Below the pieces are notes generated by a model. That model saw only the letters and a list, made by a program, of their open reading frames with translations, was not told the DNA's origin and did not search any database. The position numbers were made by a program, and so were the translations under genes. DNA of 64,000 bases from Subtercola sp. Z020. GTDB lineage: Bacteria > Actinomycetota > Actinomycetes > Actinomycetales > Microbacteriaceae. Shown here in pieces: positions 54,869-63,914 of the stretch; position 1 is the first letter of the stretch, and each line of letters starts with the position of its first letter. The DNA is taken from positions 1 through 64,000 of the forward strand of contig NZ_PSTT01000067.1 of NCBI RefSeq assembly GCF_002931235.1, given 5' to 3'.

Positions 54869-57061
54869 ATGAAGAATATCGACAATCGCGTGCCATCGAG
54901 CCCGAGAAGCAGACGACGGAGACGCCAACTCACCGGGCGCGTGGCCGCCGTGGTGATGGCCGGCTCTCTGCTCGCGGGCGGCTCCCTGGTCTCGGCAAGC
55001 GCGGCCTCCGCCTCTGACGCTCCGAGCTCCGGCACGAGGTCGAGCGCGAGCGCCACGCCCGCGCCGAGCTCAACGCCCACCCCCGCTCCGAGCGCAACGT
55101 CCGCGCCGACTCCCGCCCCCGTTCCAGCTCCGACAGCCTCCCCCAAGCCCAGTGCCACTATTGCACCCACGGCCAAACCAGCACCCACGTCGACTCCAGC
55201 ACCCGTGCCAGCACCGGCATCCACATCCACTCCGGCGGCCGCGCCTACGTCAGCACCCGCGCCCTCCGCCCAAGCGGCCCCGGCCGCCGACCCCGGCCCC
55301 TACACCTTCACCGCAGCGCCGGTACCCACGGTTTCGGGCACCGCCCGCGTCGGGCTCACCCTCACGGCCACTATCGGTCAGTGGTCGCCCAGCATCGACG
55401 GTGCCAACGGCAGCTACTGGAGCGCCGACGGGGCGAGGATCGATCGAGCCGATTATTCCAGCACCCTCGTGCTCACCGCCGCCGAGGAGGGCAAGAGGAT
55501 CACCTTCACGGTCTACTCGACAAAGCCCGGATACGAGCGACTGGAGCGCACCAGCGTTCCAACAGGCGCCGTTCAGACGGGAGCCTCGGTCGTGAAGGCG
55601 AACGCCGTGTCGATTCTCGGGCAGGCCCTGGTCGGCAACACCCTGTACGCCACCACCGGAACATGGTCTCCCTCACCGGTCACTTTCACCTACCAGTGGT
55701 CGGTCGGGGGCAAGGTCGTCGCCGGAGCAACGAGCAACAGCTACCAGCTCGCGCCAGCGGATGCCGGCAAGCGGGTAACCGTCTCGGTCACTGGCTCCTA
55801 CCCGGGCGCCACCCCTGCCACCCGCATCGGGGTGCTCGCAGGCAGCGTCGCTGCTTTCGGTTCCATTGCCGGAACCGTGCACTCCTCTGTTGCACCATTC
55901 CGGCCGATCGCGAGCGGAAACGTCACACTCTGGCCGAGCGACACCGGCGAGTCGACGGAACCACTTGGCTTCGCGGACATCGTGGATGGAAAGTACGCCT
56001 TCGGTGACGTCATCCCCGGCCTGTACACGCTGGAGTTCTACGATGACGCGACCGGGCAGAGCGCCTTCCTCGGAGGAGGCAATCAGTACAGCGGATCCAG
56101 CGCTCTGACCGTTTCTTCCGGCCGCCAGACAACGAAGGACTTCACATACTCGGGCGTCGGTTCCATCTCAGGCACACTGACTCTTGCTGGCCCGCCCGCA
56201 GCATCCGGCACCACCTTCGAGGTCTACGCATCCTCGGCGAAGGGACGCGGTTACAGCTCTGTGGCTGCCGACGGAACCTTCAGCATCGGCAATCTGCCAG
56301 CCGGTTCCTACACCCTCTCGGCCACCGCCTTCGCCTACCCGTCGGACATCTACGGGACCCAGGCTTACGCAGTCGGGTCGAAGTCGGCTCCGGCCCGCGT
56401 CACTGTCGTGGTCGGGCGAGCGGTCAGCGGAATCTCGTTCGTGATGACGCCGGCAGCCGCTCTATCGGGTGTGATCACCGACGCCAGCACAGGCCAGCCC
56501 GTCGCCGGCGCAAGCGTACAGCTGTATTCAACGAGTACCGACAACGGGGGATTCTTCGGCTCGGTCGAGACCGGTTCAGACGGTACCTTCGCCCTCAGGG
56601 GCCTCCGGGAGGGAACGTACAAGGTCTTCGTCAAGGCTCCGGGTGATTCGGGTCTCGCCTCTACGTGGATCGGCGGGACGACCTCTGGTTCCGCCCGCAC
56701 GTTCACACTGAAAGACGGTGTCTCGTTCAGCGGTCTGAGGGCGGCCCTGCCGGCTGAGTCGGTTCTGACCGGGGTCATCATCGCCCAGGACACCGGCTTG
56801 CCGATCAAGAGCGACTACATCCTGTATCCGCTCGACGACCCGTTCAGCGCGGTTCAGGCCCGGTACGGCGCGACGGATGCTCAGGGGCGCCTGAGCATCA
56901 GCGGACTCCCCGCAGGCCAGTACTCGATTCAGGTGCACCCGCAGGCCGGTGGTTACCCCGACCAGGTGTGGGGACAGGACACCCCTGAGGGCACACGAGT
57001 CATCACACTCACCTCTGGGAAAATTACGGACATCCGCGTGGTGGCTTTGAAACAGTTCTAG
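54869..57061 (+). CDS. Large exported protein with Pro/Ala/Ser/Thr-rich stalk and carboxypeptidase-regulatory-like repeats
   Basis: 730 aa. A very basic N-terminus (SPRSRRRRRQLTGR) and a signal helix (VAAVVMAGSLLAGGSLVSA) are followed by about 100 residues of nearly pure Pro/Ala/Ser/Thr (a cell-wall stalk or glycosylated region). Next are two Ig-like repeats (PTVSGTARVGLTLTATIGQW and a related copy, ALVGNTLYATTGTWSPSP), then four or more CarboxypepD_reg/SdrD-like beta repeats (GSIAGTVHSS, GSISGTLTLAG, AALSGVITDASTG, SVLTGVIIAQDTG). No LPxTG or membrane anchor at the end. Likely a secreted or wall-associated adhesin or matrix protein; the function is inferred. Confidence 0.8.
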   Translation: MKNIDNRVPSSPRSRRRRRQLTGRVAAVVMAGSLLAGGSLVSASAASASDAPSSGTRSSASATPAPSSTPTPAPSATSAPTPAPVPAPTASPKPSATIAPTAKPAPTSTPAPVPAPASTSTPAAAPTSAPAPSAQAAPAADPGPYTFTAAPVPTVSGTARVGLTLTATIGQWSPSIDGANGSYWSADGARIDRADYSSTLVLTAAEEGKRITFTVYSTKPGYERLERTSVPTGAVQTGASVVKANAVSILGQALVGNTLYATTGTWSPSPVTFTYQWSVGGKVVAGATSNSYQLAPADAGKRVTVSVTGSYPGATPATRIGVLAGSVAAFGSIAGTVHSSVAPFRPIASGNVTLWPSDTGESTEPLGFADIVDGKYAFGDVIPGLYTLEFYDDATGQSAFLGGGNQYSGSSALTVSSGRQTTKDFTYSGVGSISGTLTLAGPPAASGTTFEVYASSAKGRGYSSVAADGTFSIGNLPAGSYTLSATAFAYPSDIYGTQAYAVGSKSAPARVTVVVGRAVSGISFVMTPAAALSGVITDASTGQPVAGASVQLYSTSTDNGGFFGSVETGSDGTFALRGLREGTYKVFVKAPGDSGLASTWIGGTTSGSARTFTLKDGVSFSGLRAALPAESVLTGVIIAQDTGLPIKSDYILYPLDDPFSAVQARYGATDAQGRLSISGLPAGQYSIQVHPQAGGYPDQVWGQDTPEGTRVITLTSGKITDIRVVALKQF

Positions 57062-57192
57062 AGACCGCGTGTCGTCAGGCGCCCGCCCAGCTACTCCCGA
57101 AAGGGAGCGCGGGCGGGCGTTCGGCTTGTGCGGAACCTCGATCCGGGGTTCCGTCACGGCAATCTTCCCTGCCTGTGCTCTCCGGGCGAGTA

Positions 57193-57795
57193 TCAGGGCG
57201 GCGGGAGGAGGAGGGCGGCGACCACCGCGGCCCAGAAGCCGAGCAGCAGGAAGGGGCCGAGGGGGATGCCGCGAGCGCCGTGGTGGCGGGCGCGGGCGAG
57301 CAGCAGCACGGCGACGAGGCCCGCAGTGAGCGCTGCGGTGCTGCCGGCGAGCGCATAGAGCGCGAGCGACGCCGAGGCGAGGGGCGCCAGCGCCGCCGCG
57401 AGGAGCACGGCCAGCTTGACATCGCCCGAGGCGAGGGCGCCGGCCACGCGGAACGTCGCGAACACCAGAAGGGTCACGCCCGCCACGAGCGCGGTGCCTG
57501 CAGCGTCGGTGTGCGCCAGAAGCGCCGCGGCCGCCGCGCACACGGCGACGACACCGATGCCGGGGAGCACGATGAGGTTGGGCAGACGACGGTGGCGCAC
57601 GTCGAAGACGACGAGGAACGGAGTGGCGACCGCCACGTACATCACCGGCACGAGCACCAGCACGGTGGGCCACAGGGATGGCGGGTCGGATGCGCTCAGC
57701 CGCACAGGCGCCGCTGCGGCAGGGAGCGTGGCGAGCAGTGGCGCGAACAGACGCGCGAACAAGGGGAAGAGAACGAGGTGGAGATCGACGTGCAT
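57193..57795 (-). CDS. Prepilin peptidase, A24 family (TadV/CpaA-like)
   Basis: 200 aa, six or so membrane helices. The two catalytic Asp are in FDVRHRRLPN (near residue 64) and GDVKLAVLL (near 124), the A24 aspartyl protease pattern; the N-methylation domain of PilD is absent, as in the short TadV type. The end (ARGIPLGPFLLLGFWAAVV) matches. It cleaves the leader of type IV-like pilins. No pilin or Tad genes are seen in this window, so the partners must lie elsewhere. Confidence 0.88.
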   Translation of the reverse strand: MHVDLHLVLFPLFARLFAPLLATLPAAAAPVRLSASDPPSLWPTVLVLVPVMYVAVATPFLVVFDVRHRRLPNLIVLPGIGVVAVCAAAAALLAHTDAAGTALVAGVTLLVFATFRVAGALASGDVKLAVLLAAALAPLASASLALYALAGSTAALTAGLVAVLLLARARHHGARGIPLGPFLLLGFWAAVVAALLLPPP

Positions 57796-57906
57796 CCGGA
57801 GACCGTAGAGGAAAGGGCCGGGTGCCCGTGGACGTTATCCACAGGCCACCCGGCCCCGAAGTGACGGCCCCCGGAGATCTGGCCCCGGCCGGCCTGGCCA
57901 CCCCCC

Positions 57907-59247
57907 CTACGTCAGCTCGTTCGACTCCAGCATCTCGGTCACCAGCGCCGCGATCGCCGAGCGCTCCGAGCGCGTCAGCGTGATGTGACCGAACAGCGGA
58001 TGCCCCTTCAGCGTCTCGATCACCGAGGCGACACCGTCGTGGCGGCCGACGCGCAGGTTGTCGCGCTGCGCGACATCGTGCGTCAGCACCACGCGCGAGT
58101 TCTGGCCGATGCGTGAGAGAACGGTCAGCAGAACGTTCCGTTCGAGAGACTGCGCCTCGTCGACGATCACGAATGCGTCGTGCAGCGAGCGACCGCGGAT
58201 GTGGGTGAGCGGCAGCACCTCGAGAATGCCCCGCTCCACCACCTCGTCGAGCACGTTCTGCGACACGAGCGAACCGAGCGTGTCGAACACGGCCTGCGCC
58301 CACGGGTTCATCTTCTCGCTGGCGTCGCCCGGCAGAAAGCCGAGCTCCTGGCCGCCCACCGCGTACAGCGGCCGGAACACCATGATCTTCTTGTGCTGCT
58401 GCTTCTCGAGCACCGCTTCGAGCCCGGCGCAGAGGGCCAGAGCGGACTTCCCCGTACCGGCTCGACCCCCGAGCGAGATGATGCCGACCTCGGGGTCGAG
58501 CAGCATGTCGATCGCTACGCGCTGCTCGGCTGAGCGCCCGTGCAGCCCGAAGACGTCGCGGTCACCACGCACCAGCTGGAAGGACTGCTTGCCGTTCACT
58601 CGCCCGAGCGCCGATCCACGATCCGAATGGATGACGAGGCCCGTGTTGATCGGCATGTTCGACACCAGCGGGGTCTCCATGCCGTCGTGGTCCCAGAGCT
58701 TCGACATCTCCGACGCGCTGAGCGTGATGCTGTCGATGCCCGTCCATCCGGAGTCGACGGCCAGCTCGGCGCGGTACTCCTCGGCCGCCAGCCCGATCGA
58801 GGCGGCCTTGACGCGGAGCGGCAGGTCCTTCGACACGACCGTCACGTCGAGGCCGTCGTTCGAGAGGTTGAGGGCGACGGCGAGGATGCGCGAGTCGTTG
58901 TCCTGCAGCTGCAGGCCCGACGGCAACACCGACATGTTCGAGTGGTTCAGCTCGACGCGGAGGCTGCCGCCGGCGTCGCCGACCGCGATCGGGAAGTCGA
59001 GTCGCTCGTGCAGCACCCGCAGCTCGTCGAGGTTGCGGAGGGCCTGGCGGGCGAAGTAGCCGATCTCCGGGTCGTTCCGCTTGGATTCGAGTTCGGAGAT
59101 GACCACGACCGGGAGCACCACCGGATGCTCGGCGAACCGGAAGATCGCCTTCGGGTCGCTCAGCAGTACCGACGTGTCGAGCACATACGTGCGCTCGGCC
59201 GTCTTCTGGCTGCGGATCTCGGACTTCTCGAGTTTCTGATCGGGCAC
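57907..59247 (-). CDS. PhoH-family protein with PIN domain (PhoH2 type)
   Basis: 446 aa from GTG 59247 (TTGGAG six bases upstream). N-terminal PIN-domain ribonuclease ([21 protein letters not shown], with DTS and later acidic residues [11 protein letters not shown] and [12 protein letters not shown]), then the PhoH RNA-helicase-like ATPase with Walker [13 protein letters not shown] near 257 and Walker [10 protein letters not shown]. This fusion, PhoH2, is linked to RNA unwinding and cleavage in actinobacteria. The leader contains a palindrome (see separate feature). Confidence 0.95.
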   Translation of the reverse strand: MPDQKLEKSEIRSQKTAERTYVLDTSVLLSDPKAIFRFAEHPVVLPVVVISELESKRNDPEIGYFARQALRNLDELRVLHERLDFPIAVGDAGGSLRVELNHSNMSVLPSGLQLQDNDSRILAVALNLSNDGLDVTVVSKDLPLRVKAASIGLAAEEYRAELAVDSGWTGIDSITLSASEMSKLWDHDGMETPLVSNMPINTGLVIHSDRGSALGRVNGKQSFQLVRGDRDVFGLHGRSAEQRVAIDMLLDPEVGIISLGGRAGTGKSALALCAGLEAVLEKQQHKKIMVFRPLYAVGGQELGFLPGDASEKMNPWAQAVFDTLGSLVSQNVLDEVVERGILEVLPLTHIRGRSLHDAFVIVDEAQSLERNVLLTVLSRIGQNSRVVLTHDVAQRDNLRVGRHDGVASVIETLKGHPLFGHITLTRSERSAIAALVTEMLESNELT

Positions 59248-59362
59248 AAGTACTCCAACCCCGGGCGGCTTTTACTCGCCCGGATCTCTTCCGGCGAAGC
59301 GGCCCCCGAGTCTCTTTCAAGACCTGGAATTGGTATCGAAACGTACTTATGTGGCCGCTTCG

Positions 59363-59381
59363 ATCAGGTGCCATACCTGAT
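59363..59381. promoter_or_regulatory. Palindrome in the phoH upstream region
   Basis: ATCAGGT (59363-59369) and ACCTGAT (59375-59381) form a perfect 7-bp inverted repeat with a five-base centre, 116 bases before the PhoH start. It resembles a dimeric-repressor operator; TTGATC and TATGGC lie close by on the minus strand as weak promoter elements. Confidence 0.4.
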
Positions 59382-59395
59382 GCGATCAACATAAG

Positions 59396-59435
59396 CCGGG
59401 AGGGTGTGCCGACACGAATCGACACACCCTCCCGG
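59396..59435 (-). terminator. Terminator of the YtxH-like gene
   Basis: CCGGGAGGGTGTG (59396-59408) pairs exactly with CACACCCTCCCGG (59423-59435), 14-base loop. It lies 15 bases after the stop codon at 59450; on the minus strand CTTATGTT follows. Confidence 0.85.
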
Positions 59436-59449
59436 ACATTAACGTTGTG

Positions 59450-59878
59450 TTACGACGAAGAAGACGACGTCTTCGCCTTCACGTCGTCGGCCACGTCGTC
59501 CGCCTTGGCGGCGGCCTTGTCAGACAGCTCGTCCGCCTTGTCGGCAGCCTTGCCGGCCAACTCTTCGGTCTTGTCGGCGACGTCGCCCGCGACATCCTCG
59601 GCCTTGTCGGCCACGTCGTCTGCCGTGCCGCGCACCTTGGCCGCGGCATCCTTGATCACGCCGGGAGCCGCCTTGGCCGCGTCGGCCAGCTTCTCCTGCA
59701 CGATCGGGGCCTTCTCGGCGACGAAGTTCTCGGCGTTGTGCACGGCCTTCTGCACCTGGGGCTGGTTCCAGGCGGCTTCGGCCTTCGACTTGATCTGTTC
59801 GTAGCGCCTGCGACCGGCAGCAGAACCGGCGACATAACCGACGGCCAACCCGATCCCCAGCAGAATCTTGCCTTTCAT
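59450..59878 (-). CDS. YtxH-like protein with Ala/Lys/Asp heptad-like repeats
   Basis: 142 aa. A short glycine-rich membrane segment near the start (ILLGIGLAVGYVAGSAAG) is followed by basic residues (RRRYEQIKSKAEAAW) and about 80 residues of Ala/Lys/Asp repeats (ADDVADKAEDVAGDVADKTE and similar), an amphipathic helix resembling LEA/apolipoprotein-like repeats. It ends in a Ser run. Such proteins are often stress-related; function is not known. Confidence 0.75.
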   Translation of the reverse strand: MKGKILLGIGLAVGYVAGSAAGRRRYEQIKSKAEAAWNQPQVQKAVHNAENFVAEKAPIVQEKLADAAKAAPGVIKDAAAKVRGTADDVADKAEDVAGDVADKTEELAGKAADKADELSDKAAAKADDVADDVKAKTSSSSS

Positions 59879-59949
59879 GCGTTCTCCCTCGCTCGTGGTG
59901 AAGCCCAGCCTAGTCAGCCCCCGAACCGCGAGTCAGCCCGAAGCGCGAG

Positions 59950-60735
59950 TCAGCCTCCGAAGCGCCGGTGGCGCCGCGAGAAGTCGCGCAACGCCCGCAA
60001 GAAGTCGACCTGGCGAATGTCAGGCCCCAGCGCCTCCATGAAGTAGAACTCACTGTGCGCACTCTGCCAGAGCATGAAGTCGCTCAGTCGCTGCTCCCCC
60101 GAGGTGCGGATGACCAGATCGGGGTCGGGCTGCCCACCCGTGTAGAGGTGCGCACCGATCAGCTCCTCGTCGAGGTTGGCGGCGAGCTCGGCGAGTGTGT
60201 GCCCAGCGTTCTGGTGGCTCCGGATGATGGACTGCACGGCATCCGCGATCTCACTGCGACCGCCGTAGCCGACCGCGAGGTTGACGTGGAGGCCCGGATG
60301 CCCGGCGGTGCGCCGCTCGGCGTCGGACAGGGCATCCACCAACCGTTCGGGAAGTCCCTCGTTGCTGCCGACGTGTTTGATGCGCCAGTCACGGTAGTTC
60401 GAGAGCTCTTCTGCCAATTGGGCGATGATCTCGATGAGTTCGGAGAGTTCGGCTTCGCTGCGGCTCGAGAGGTTGTCGGTCGAGAGCAGATAGAGGGTCG
60501 CGACTTTGATGCCGAGGTCGTCGCACCACTCCAGGAACTCGCGCACCTTCACGGCACCCGCGCGGTGTCCGTGGGCGGCGGTCTCGAGCAGATTCTGCTT
60601 CGCCCACCGGCGGTTGCCGTCGATGATCATCGCGACGTGGTGCGGCAGATTGCCCTCGTCGAGCTCCCGGCGGAGGCGCTTCTGGTAGAGCCCGTAGAGC
60701 AGGCCTCGCCCCGGGGTCTCCTGCCGTTTTCGCAC
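59950..60735 (-). CDS. uppS: Isoprenyl transferase (cis-prenyl pyrophosphate synthase)
   Basis: 261 aa. It extends allylic diphosphates to the polyprenyl carrier for cell-wall synthesis. Seen: HVAMIIDGNRRWAK with catalytic Asp near residue 39, HGHRAGAVKVREFLEWC, and the C-terminal RTSGEQRLSDFMLWQSAHSE. It could make the C50 decaprenyl or a shorter product; length alone does not decide. Divergent from the hemolysin III family gene, 70 bases apart. Confidence 0.96.
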   Translation of the reverse strand: MRKRQETPGRGLLYGLYQKRLRRELDEGNLPHHVAMIIDGNRRWAKQNLLETAAHGHRAGAVKVREFLEWCDDLGIKVATLYLLSTDNLSSRSEAELSELIEIIAQLAEELSNYRDWRIKHVGSNEGLPERLVDALSDAERRTAGHPGLHVNLAVGYGGRSEIADAVQSIIRSHQNAGHTLAELAANLDEELIGAHLYTGGQPDPDLVIRTSGEQRLSDFMLWQSAHSEFYFMEALGPDIRQVDFLRALRDFSRRHRRFGG

Positions 60736-60805
60736 GAGGTAACGCTACCCTCCGCGTGCCGAAACTCCCAGCGGACGCCGGGCGCGCCCCCAGTAGTGTG
60801 GGCTC

Positions 60806-61540
60806 ATGCCCGTTCAGCCCGATTCGTCCCTCACCGACGACGGTGCACCGCTGCCCCATCTGCCACTCCTCGACGACGCGGCGGTGACGCCCGCCGACGA
60901 GGTCAAGCCCACCTGGCGGGGCTGGATCCACGCGGGCACCTTCCCGCTCGCGATCGCGGCCGGCATCGTTCTGGTGGTACTCGCCGACGGCGCGGCTGCG
61001 AAGGCGGCGAGCACCGTCTTCGCCATCACCTCACTGCTGCTGTTCGGCAACTCGGCGCTCTATCACCGTTTCAACTGGAAGCCGACGGTCAAGCGGCTGC
61101 TCAAACGCATCGACCACGCGAACATCTTCCTGCTGATCGCGGGCACCTACACGCCGATCGCCGTTCTCGCGCTGCCGCCCGGCAAGGGCACGGCCGTTCT
61201 GATCGCGGTGTGGGTGGCGGCGGTGCTCGGGATCGGGTTCCGCGTGTTCTGGCTCGATGCGCCCCGCTGGCTCTACGTTCCACTGTATGTGCTGATGGGC
61301 GGTGCCGCGCTGCTCTTCATCGGCGACATCTTCGCAGCCAACGCGGTGACGATGACGCTCGTGCTCGTCGGCGGCCTCGCCTACACGGTCGGCGCGGTCG
61401 TGTACGGGCTGAAGCGGCCGAACCCGGTGCCCGGGGTGTTCGGGTTCCACGAGATCTTCCACGCGCTGACTCTCGTCGCGTTCGCCTGCCACTGGACGGG
61501 CATCCTGCTCATCGCGCTGAACCCGCCGTTCAACGGCTGA
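60806..61540 (+). CDS. Hemolysin III family membrane protein (TrhA-like)
   Basis: 244 aa with seven predicted membrane helices of the PAQR/hemolysin III type: SLLLFGNSALYHRFNW with the conserved Ser and His, LKRIDHANIFLLIAGTYTPI with Asp-His, and HEIFHALTLVAFACHW with two His near the end, which together form the metal site. Members affect membrane-lipid homeostasis; a haemolytic role is not implied. It is commonly next to uppS in actinobacteria. Confidence 0.92.
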   Translation: MPVQPDSSLTDDGAPLPHLPLLDDAAVTPADEVKPTWRGWIHAGTFPLAIAAGIVLVVLADGAAAKAASTVFAITSLLLFGNSALYHRFNWKPTVKRLLKRIDHANIFLLIAGTYTPIAVLALPPGKGTAVLIAVWVAAVLGIGFRVFWLDAPRWLYVPLYVLMGGAALLFIGDIFAANAVTMTLVLVGGLAYTVGAVVYGLKRPNPVPGVFGFHEIFHALTLVAFACHWTGILLIALNPPFNG

Positions 61541-61586
61541 TCGGCAACTGCTGACCTGCTACGCCTGACCGGCAACGGCTGATCGG

Positions 61587-61925
61587 TCAGGAGCGGGGCA
61601 GCTGCCCGCGCCCGGCGCCCGGGCCGCGATCGGCAGCGGCGCGTGCGGCCTCTTCGGCATCCAGTTTCTCCGTGACCTGCGCCCGCATGTTCACGCGACG
61701 AACCCGACGCGTCATGTCGATGATCAGCAGCACGGCCAGCACCATCACGCCCAGGGTGACGATGAAGCCGATCGTTCCGGGCGTCACTGTGTCGGGGTTG
61801 AACGCCGGGTCGGTCGACGTCGGCGTGGGGTCGGGGGTCACCTCGGCGAGCCAGCCGAGGGCGGTTCCGAGGGCGGTGTGGATGCCCGACGAAGCGGCGA
61901 CGATGACGCTCACTTCGACGACCAT
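61587..61925 (-). CDS. Small membrane protein downstream of mca
   Basis: 112 aa. A hydrophobic N-terminal segment (VSVIVAASSGIHTALGTALGW) that may be a weak signal, a Pro/Thr/Asp linker, one strong membrane helix (IGFIVTLGVMVLAVLLIIDM), and a basic then Ala/Glu-rich cytoplasmic tail. It overlaps the mca stop by 16 bases and is likely co-translated. Role unknown; this pairing is often seen in Microbacteriaceae-type genomes as far as I recall. Confidence 0.7.
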   Translation of the reverse strand: MVVEVSVIVAASSGIHTALGTALGWLAEVTPDPTPTSTDPAFNPDTVTPGTIGFIVTLGVMVLAVLLIIDMTRRVRRVNMRAQVTEKLDAEEAARAAADRGPGAGRGQLPRS

Positions 61926-62812
61926 CCGTCATCCTCGATGCCGGTGAAGAAGTCGCTCTCGTAGCTGCCCTCGACGGTCTCGGGCAACGGCACCTTGGAG
62001 TCGATCAACTGGTAGTCCTCGAACGGCCACGCCGTGCGCTGGAGCTCGTTCGGCCAGAAGAAGAACGAACTGTCGGGCGACACCTGCGAGGCGTGCGCGA
62101 GCAACGCCCGGTCGCGCGCCTCGAAGAACTCCCCGGCCGGGATCTGGGTCGTTGCGAGATACGGGCTCTCGGTCATCCACCGCTTCATCTCGGTGAACGA
62201 CTGGATGAGCGGGCTCTCGGGGTCGGTCTCGACGACGAGCTTGTAGATCGACTGCATGCGCTGGTAGCTGAAGATGCGGTCGTAGTAGAGCTTCGAGACC
62301 TGCCAGGCGGGGCCGAGTTCGGGCGCGTACGACGCATCCGCAGCCAGCTCGTACGCGAGCACGGAGATGTCGTGGCAGCGGATGTGGTCGGGGTGCGGGT
62401 AGCCGCCCTTTTCGTCGTAGGTGAGCAGCACCTGCGGCTTCTGCTGCCGGATGAGGTGCACAAGCGGCCGCACGCTGATCTCGGCGGGGATCGCGGCGAA
62501 CGCGTTCGCCGGAAGGGGCTCGTCGTTCTCGGGCAGGCCGGAGTCGGCGTAGCCCAGCCAGCGGTGATCGAAACCGACGGCGGCCTGCGCCGCGGCCATC
62601 TCGACGCGGCGGAGCCCCGGCATGTCGCGCTCGGCCCAGGCACGCAGGGCCAGGCTCTCGTTCAGTACGTCGCCACGCTCGCCCCCGGTGCAGCTGACGA
62701 TCATCACGTCGGCGCCGCGGTTCACGTAGTAGGCGTACGTCGCCGCACCCTTGCTCGACTCGTCGTCGGGGTGGGCGTGCACGGCCATGAGACGGAGTGC
62801 CAGGTGTCTCAA
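61910..62812 (-). CDS. mca: Mycothiol S-conjugate amidase
   Basis: 300 aa. A Zn-dependent amidase that splits mycothiol-toxin conjugates so the mercapturate can be exported. The metal-binding motif is HAHPDDESSKG near residues 12-22, with the third ligand in YPHPDHIRCHD; the context YADSGLPEND is typical of Mca rather than MshB. It shows that the organism makes mycothiol. The start is TTG 62812 with GAGGAG directly adjacent, so an internal start (ATG 62788) is also possible. Confidence 0.94.
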   Translation of the reverse strand: MRHLALRLMAVHAHPDDESSKGAATYAYYVNRGADVMIVSCTGGERGDVLNESLALRAWAERDMPGLRRVEMAAAQAAVGFDHRWLGYADSGLPENDEPLPANAFAAIPAEISVRPLVHLIRQQKPQVLLTYDEKGGYPHPDHIRCHDISVLAYELAADASYAPELGPAWQVSKLYYDRIFSYQRMQSIYKLVVETDPESPLIQSFTEMKRWMTESPYLATTQIPAGEFFEARDRALLAHASQVSPDSSFFFWPNELQRTAWPFEDYQLIDSKVPLPETVEGSYESDFFTGIEDDGWSSK

Positions 62813-62920
62813 CTCCTCAGGTAAGCGAACTACCCTGTACGCAGGGCGAGATCTGCCGGATCTGCCGGTGAAAACCGACTCGTCCAGACTAATCGTTCGA
62901 CAGAAGAGAGCTGACCGCCC

Positions 62921-63397
62921 GTGAGCGAAGACGAGCTGAGCGAAGACGGCCCGTTCGCGACCGCCTCGGAGTCGACGGCGCCCTCGTCGACGGTGGCACC
63001 GGCATCCACTGTTCGCGGCGAACGCTACGGCAACACGGCGGCGTCGCGCGGTCGCGGGCGTCTGATCGCGGCCGTGTTCGGCGGGGCGGTGGTGCTCGTG
63101 ATCGGCTCGTGGGTCATCTGGGCCGGGCTCGACGGCTCACGATCCACAGTGGATGCTCAGGACAAGGGGCACGTCGTCATCAGCAATACGCGGGTCGACG
63201 TGACGTTCGATGTCTCCGTCGATCGCGGAGTCGCCACCGCCTGCGCGGTGCAGGCGCAGAACGAGCAGCACGCGGTGGTCGGCTGGAAGGTGGTCGACAT
63301 TCCGGCCGCGCCGGTGCGCGACCAGGAGATCACGACGACCGTGCTGACCACGGAACCCGCGGTCACCGGTTTGATCTACAGTTGTTGGCTCACGTAA
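62921..63397 (+). CDS. DUF4307 domain protein
   Basis: 158 aa from GTG 62921. A Ser/Thr/Glu-rich cytoplasmic start, RYGNTAASRGRGR, one membrane helix (LIAAVFGGAVVLVIGSWVIWAG), and a beta-rich extracytoplasmic part (ISNTRVDVTFDVSVDRGVAT, CAVQAQNEQHAVVGWKVVDI). This matches DUF4307, which sits between mca and greA in many actinobacteria. Function unknown. Confidence 0.85.
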   Translation: MSEDELSEDGPFATASESTAPSSTVAPASTVRGERYGNTAASRGRGRLIAAVFGGAVVLVIGSWVIWAGLDGSRSTVDAQDKGHVVISNTRVDVTFDVSVDRGVATACAVQAQNEQHAVVGWKVVDIPAAPVRDQEITTTVLTTEPAVTGLIYSCWLT

Positions 63398-63425
63398 AAT
63401 CACGTCTTTGAGCTAAGGAGTTCGC

Positions 63426-63914
63426 ATGGCCGAAGAAGCAGAAGTCAGCTGGCTGACCCAGGAGGCGTACGACCGTCTGGCGAACGAACTCGAATACGCC
63501 AGCACGACGGGCCGCCAGGAGATCACCGACAAGATCCAGGCGGCGCGCGAAGAGGGCGACCTCAAGGAGAACAGCGGCTACCACGCCGCCAAAGACGAGC
63601 AGGGCAAGCAGGAGGCGCGCATCCGCTTCCTCACGAACCTGTTGAAGACCGCTCAGGTGAGCGAGGCGCCCGAGAGCCACGGTGTCGTGGTGCCCGGAAC
63701 GGTGATCACGGCCGTCATCGCCGGCGACGAGAGTGTGTTCCTGCTCGGCAGCCGCGAGATCGCGGGGGCCAGCGACCTCGACGTGTACTCGGAGAAGAGC
63801 CCGCTCGGCACGGCCATCCTGGGCCTCGCGGTCGGCGACTCGACCACCTACGAGGCGCCCAACGGCCGCGCCATCACCGTCACGGTGACCAACGTGGAGA
63901 ACTACACCGGCTGA
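63426..63914 (+). CDS. greA: Transcription elongation factor GreA
   Basis: 162 aa. It enters the RNA polymerase secondary channel and stimulates cleavage of backtracked RNA. The N-terminal coiled coil carries the acidic tip (REEGDLKENSGYHAAKDEQG with Asp and Glu that position Mg), and the C-terminal FKBP-like domain follows (PNGRAITVTVTNVENYTG). TAAGGAG lies about seven bases before the ATG. Confidence 0.96.
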   Translation: MAEEAEVSWLTQEAYDRLANELEYASTTGRQEITDKIQAAREEGDLKENSGYHAAKDEQGKQEARIRFLTNLLKTAQVSEAPESHGVVVPGTVITAVIAGDESVFLLGSREIAGASDLDVYSEKSPLGTAILGLAVGDSTTYEAPNGRAITVTVTNVENYTG

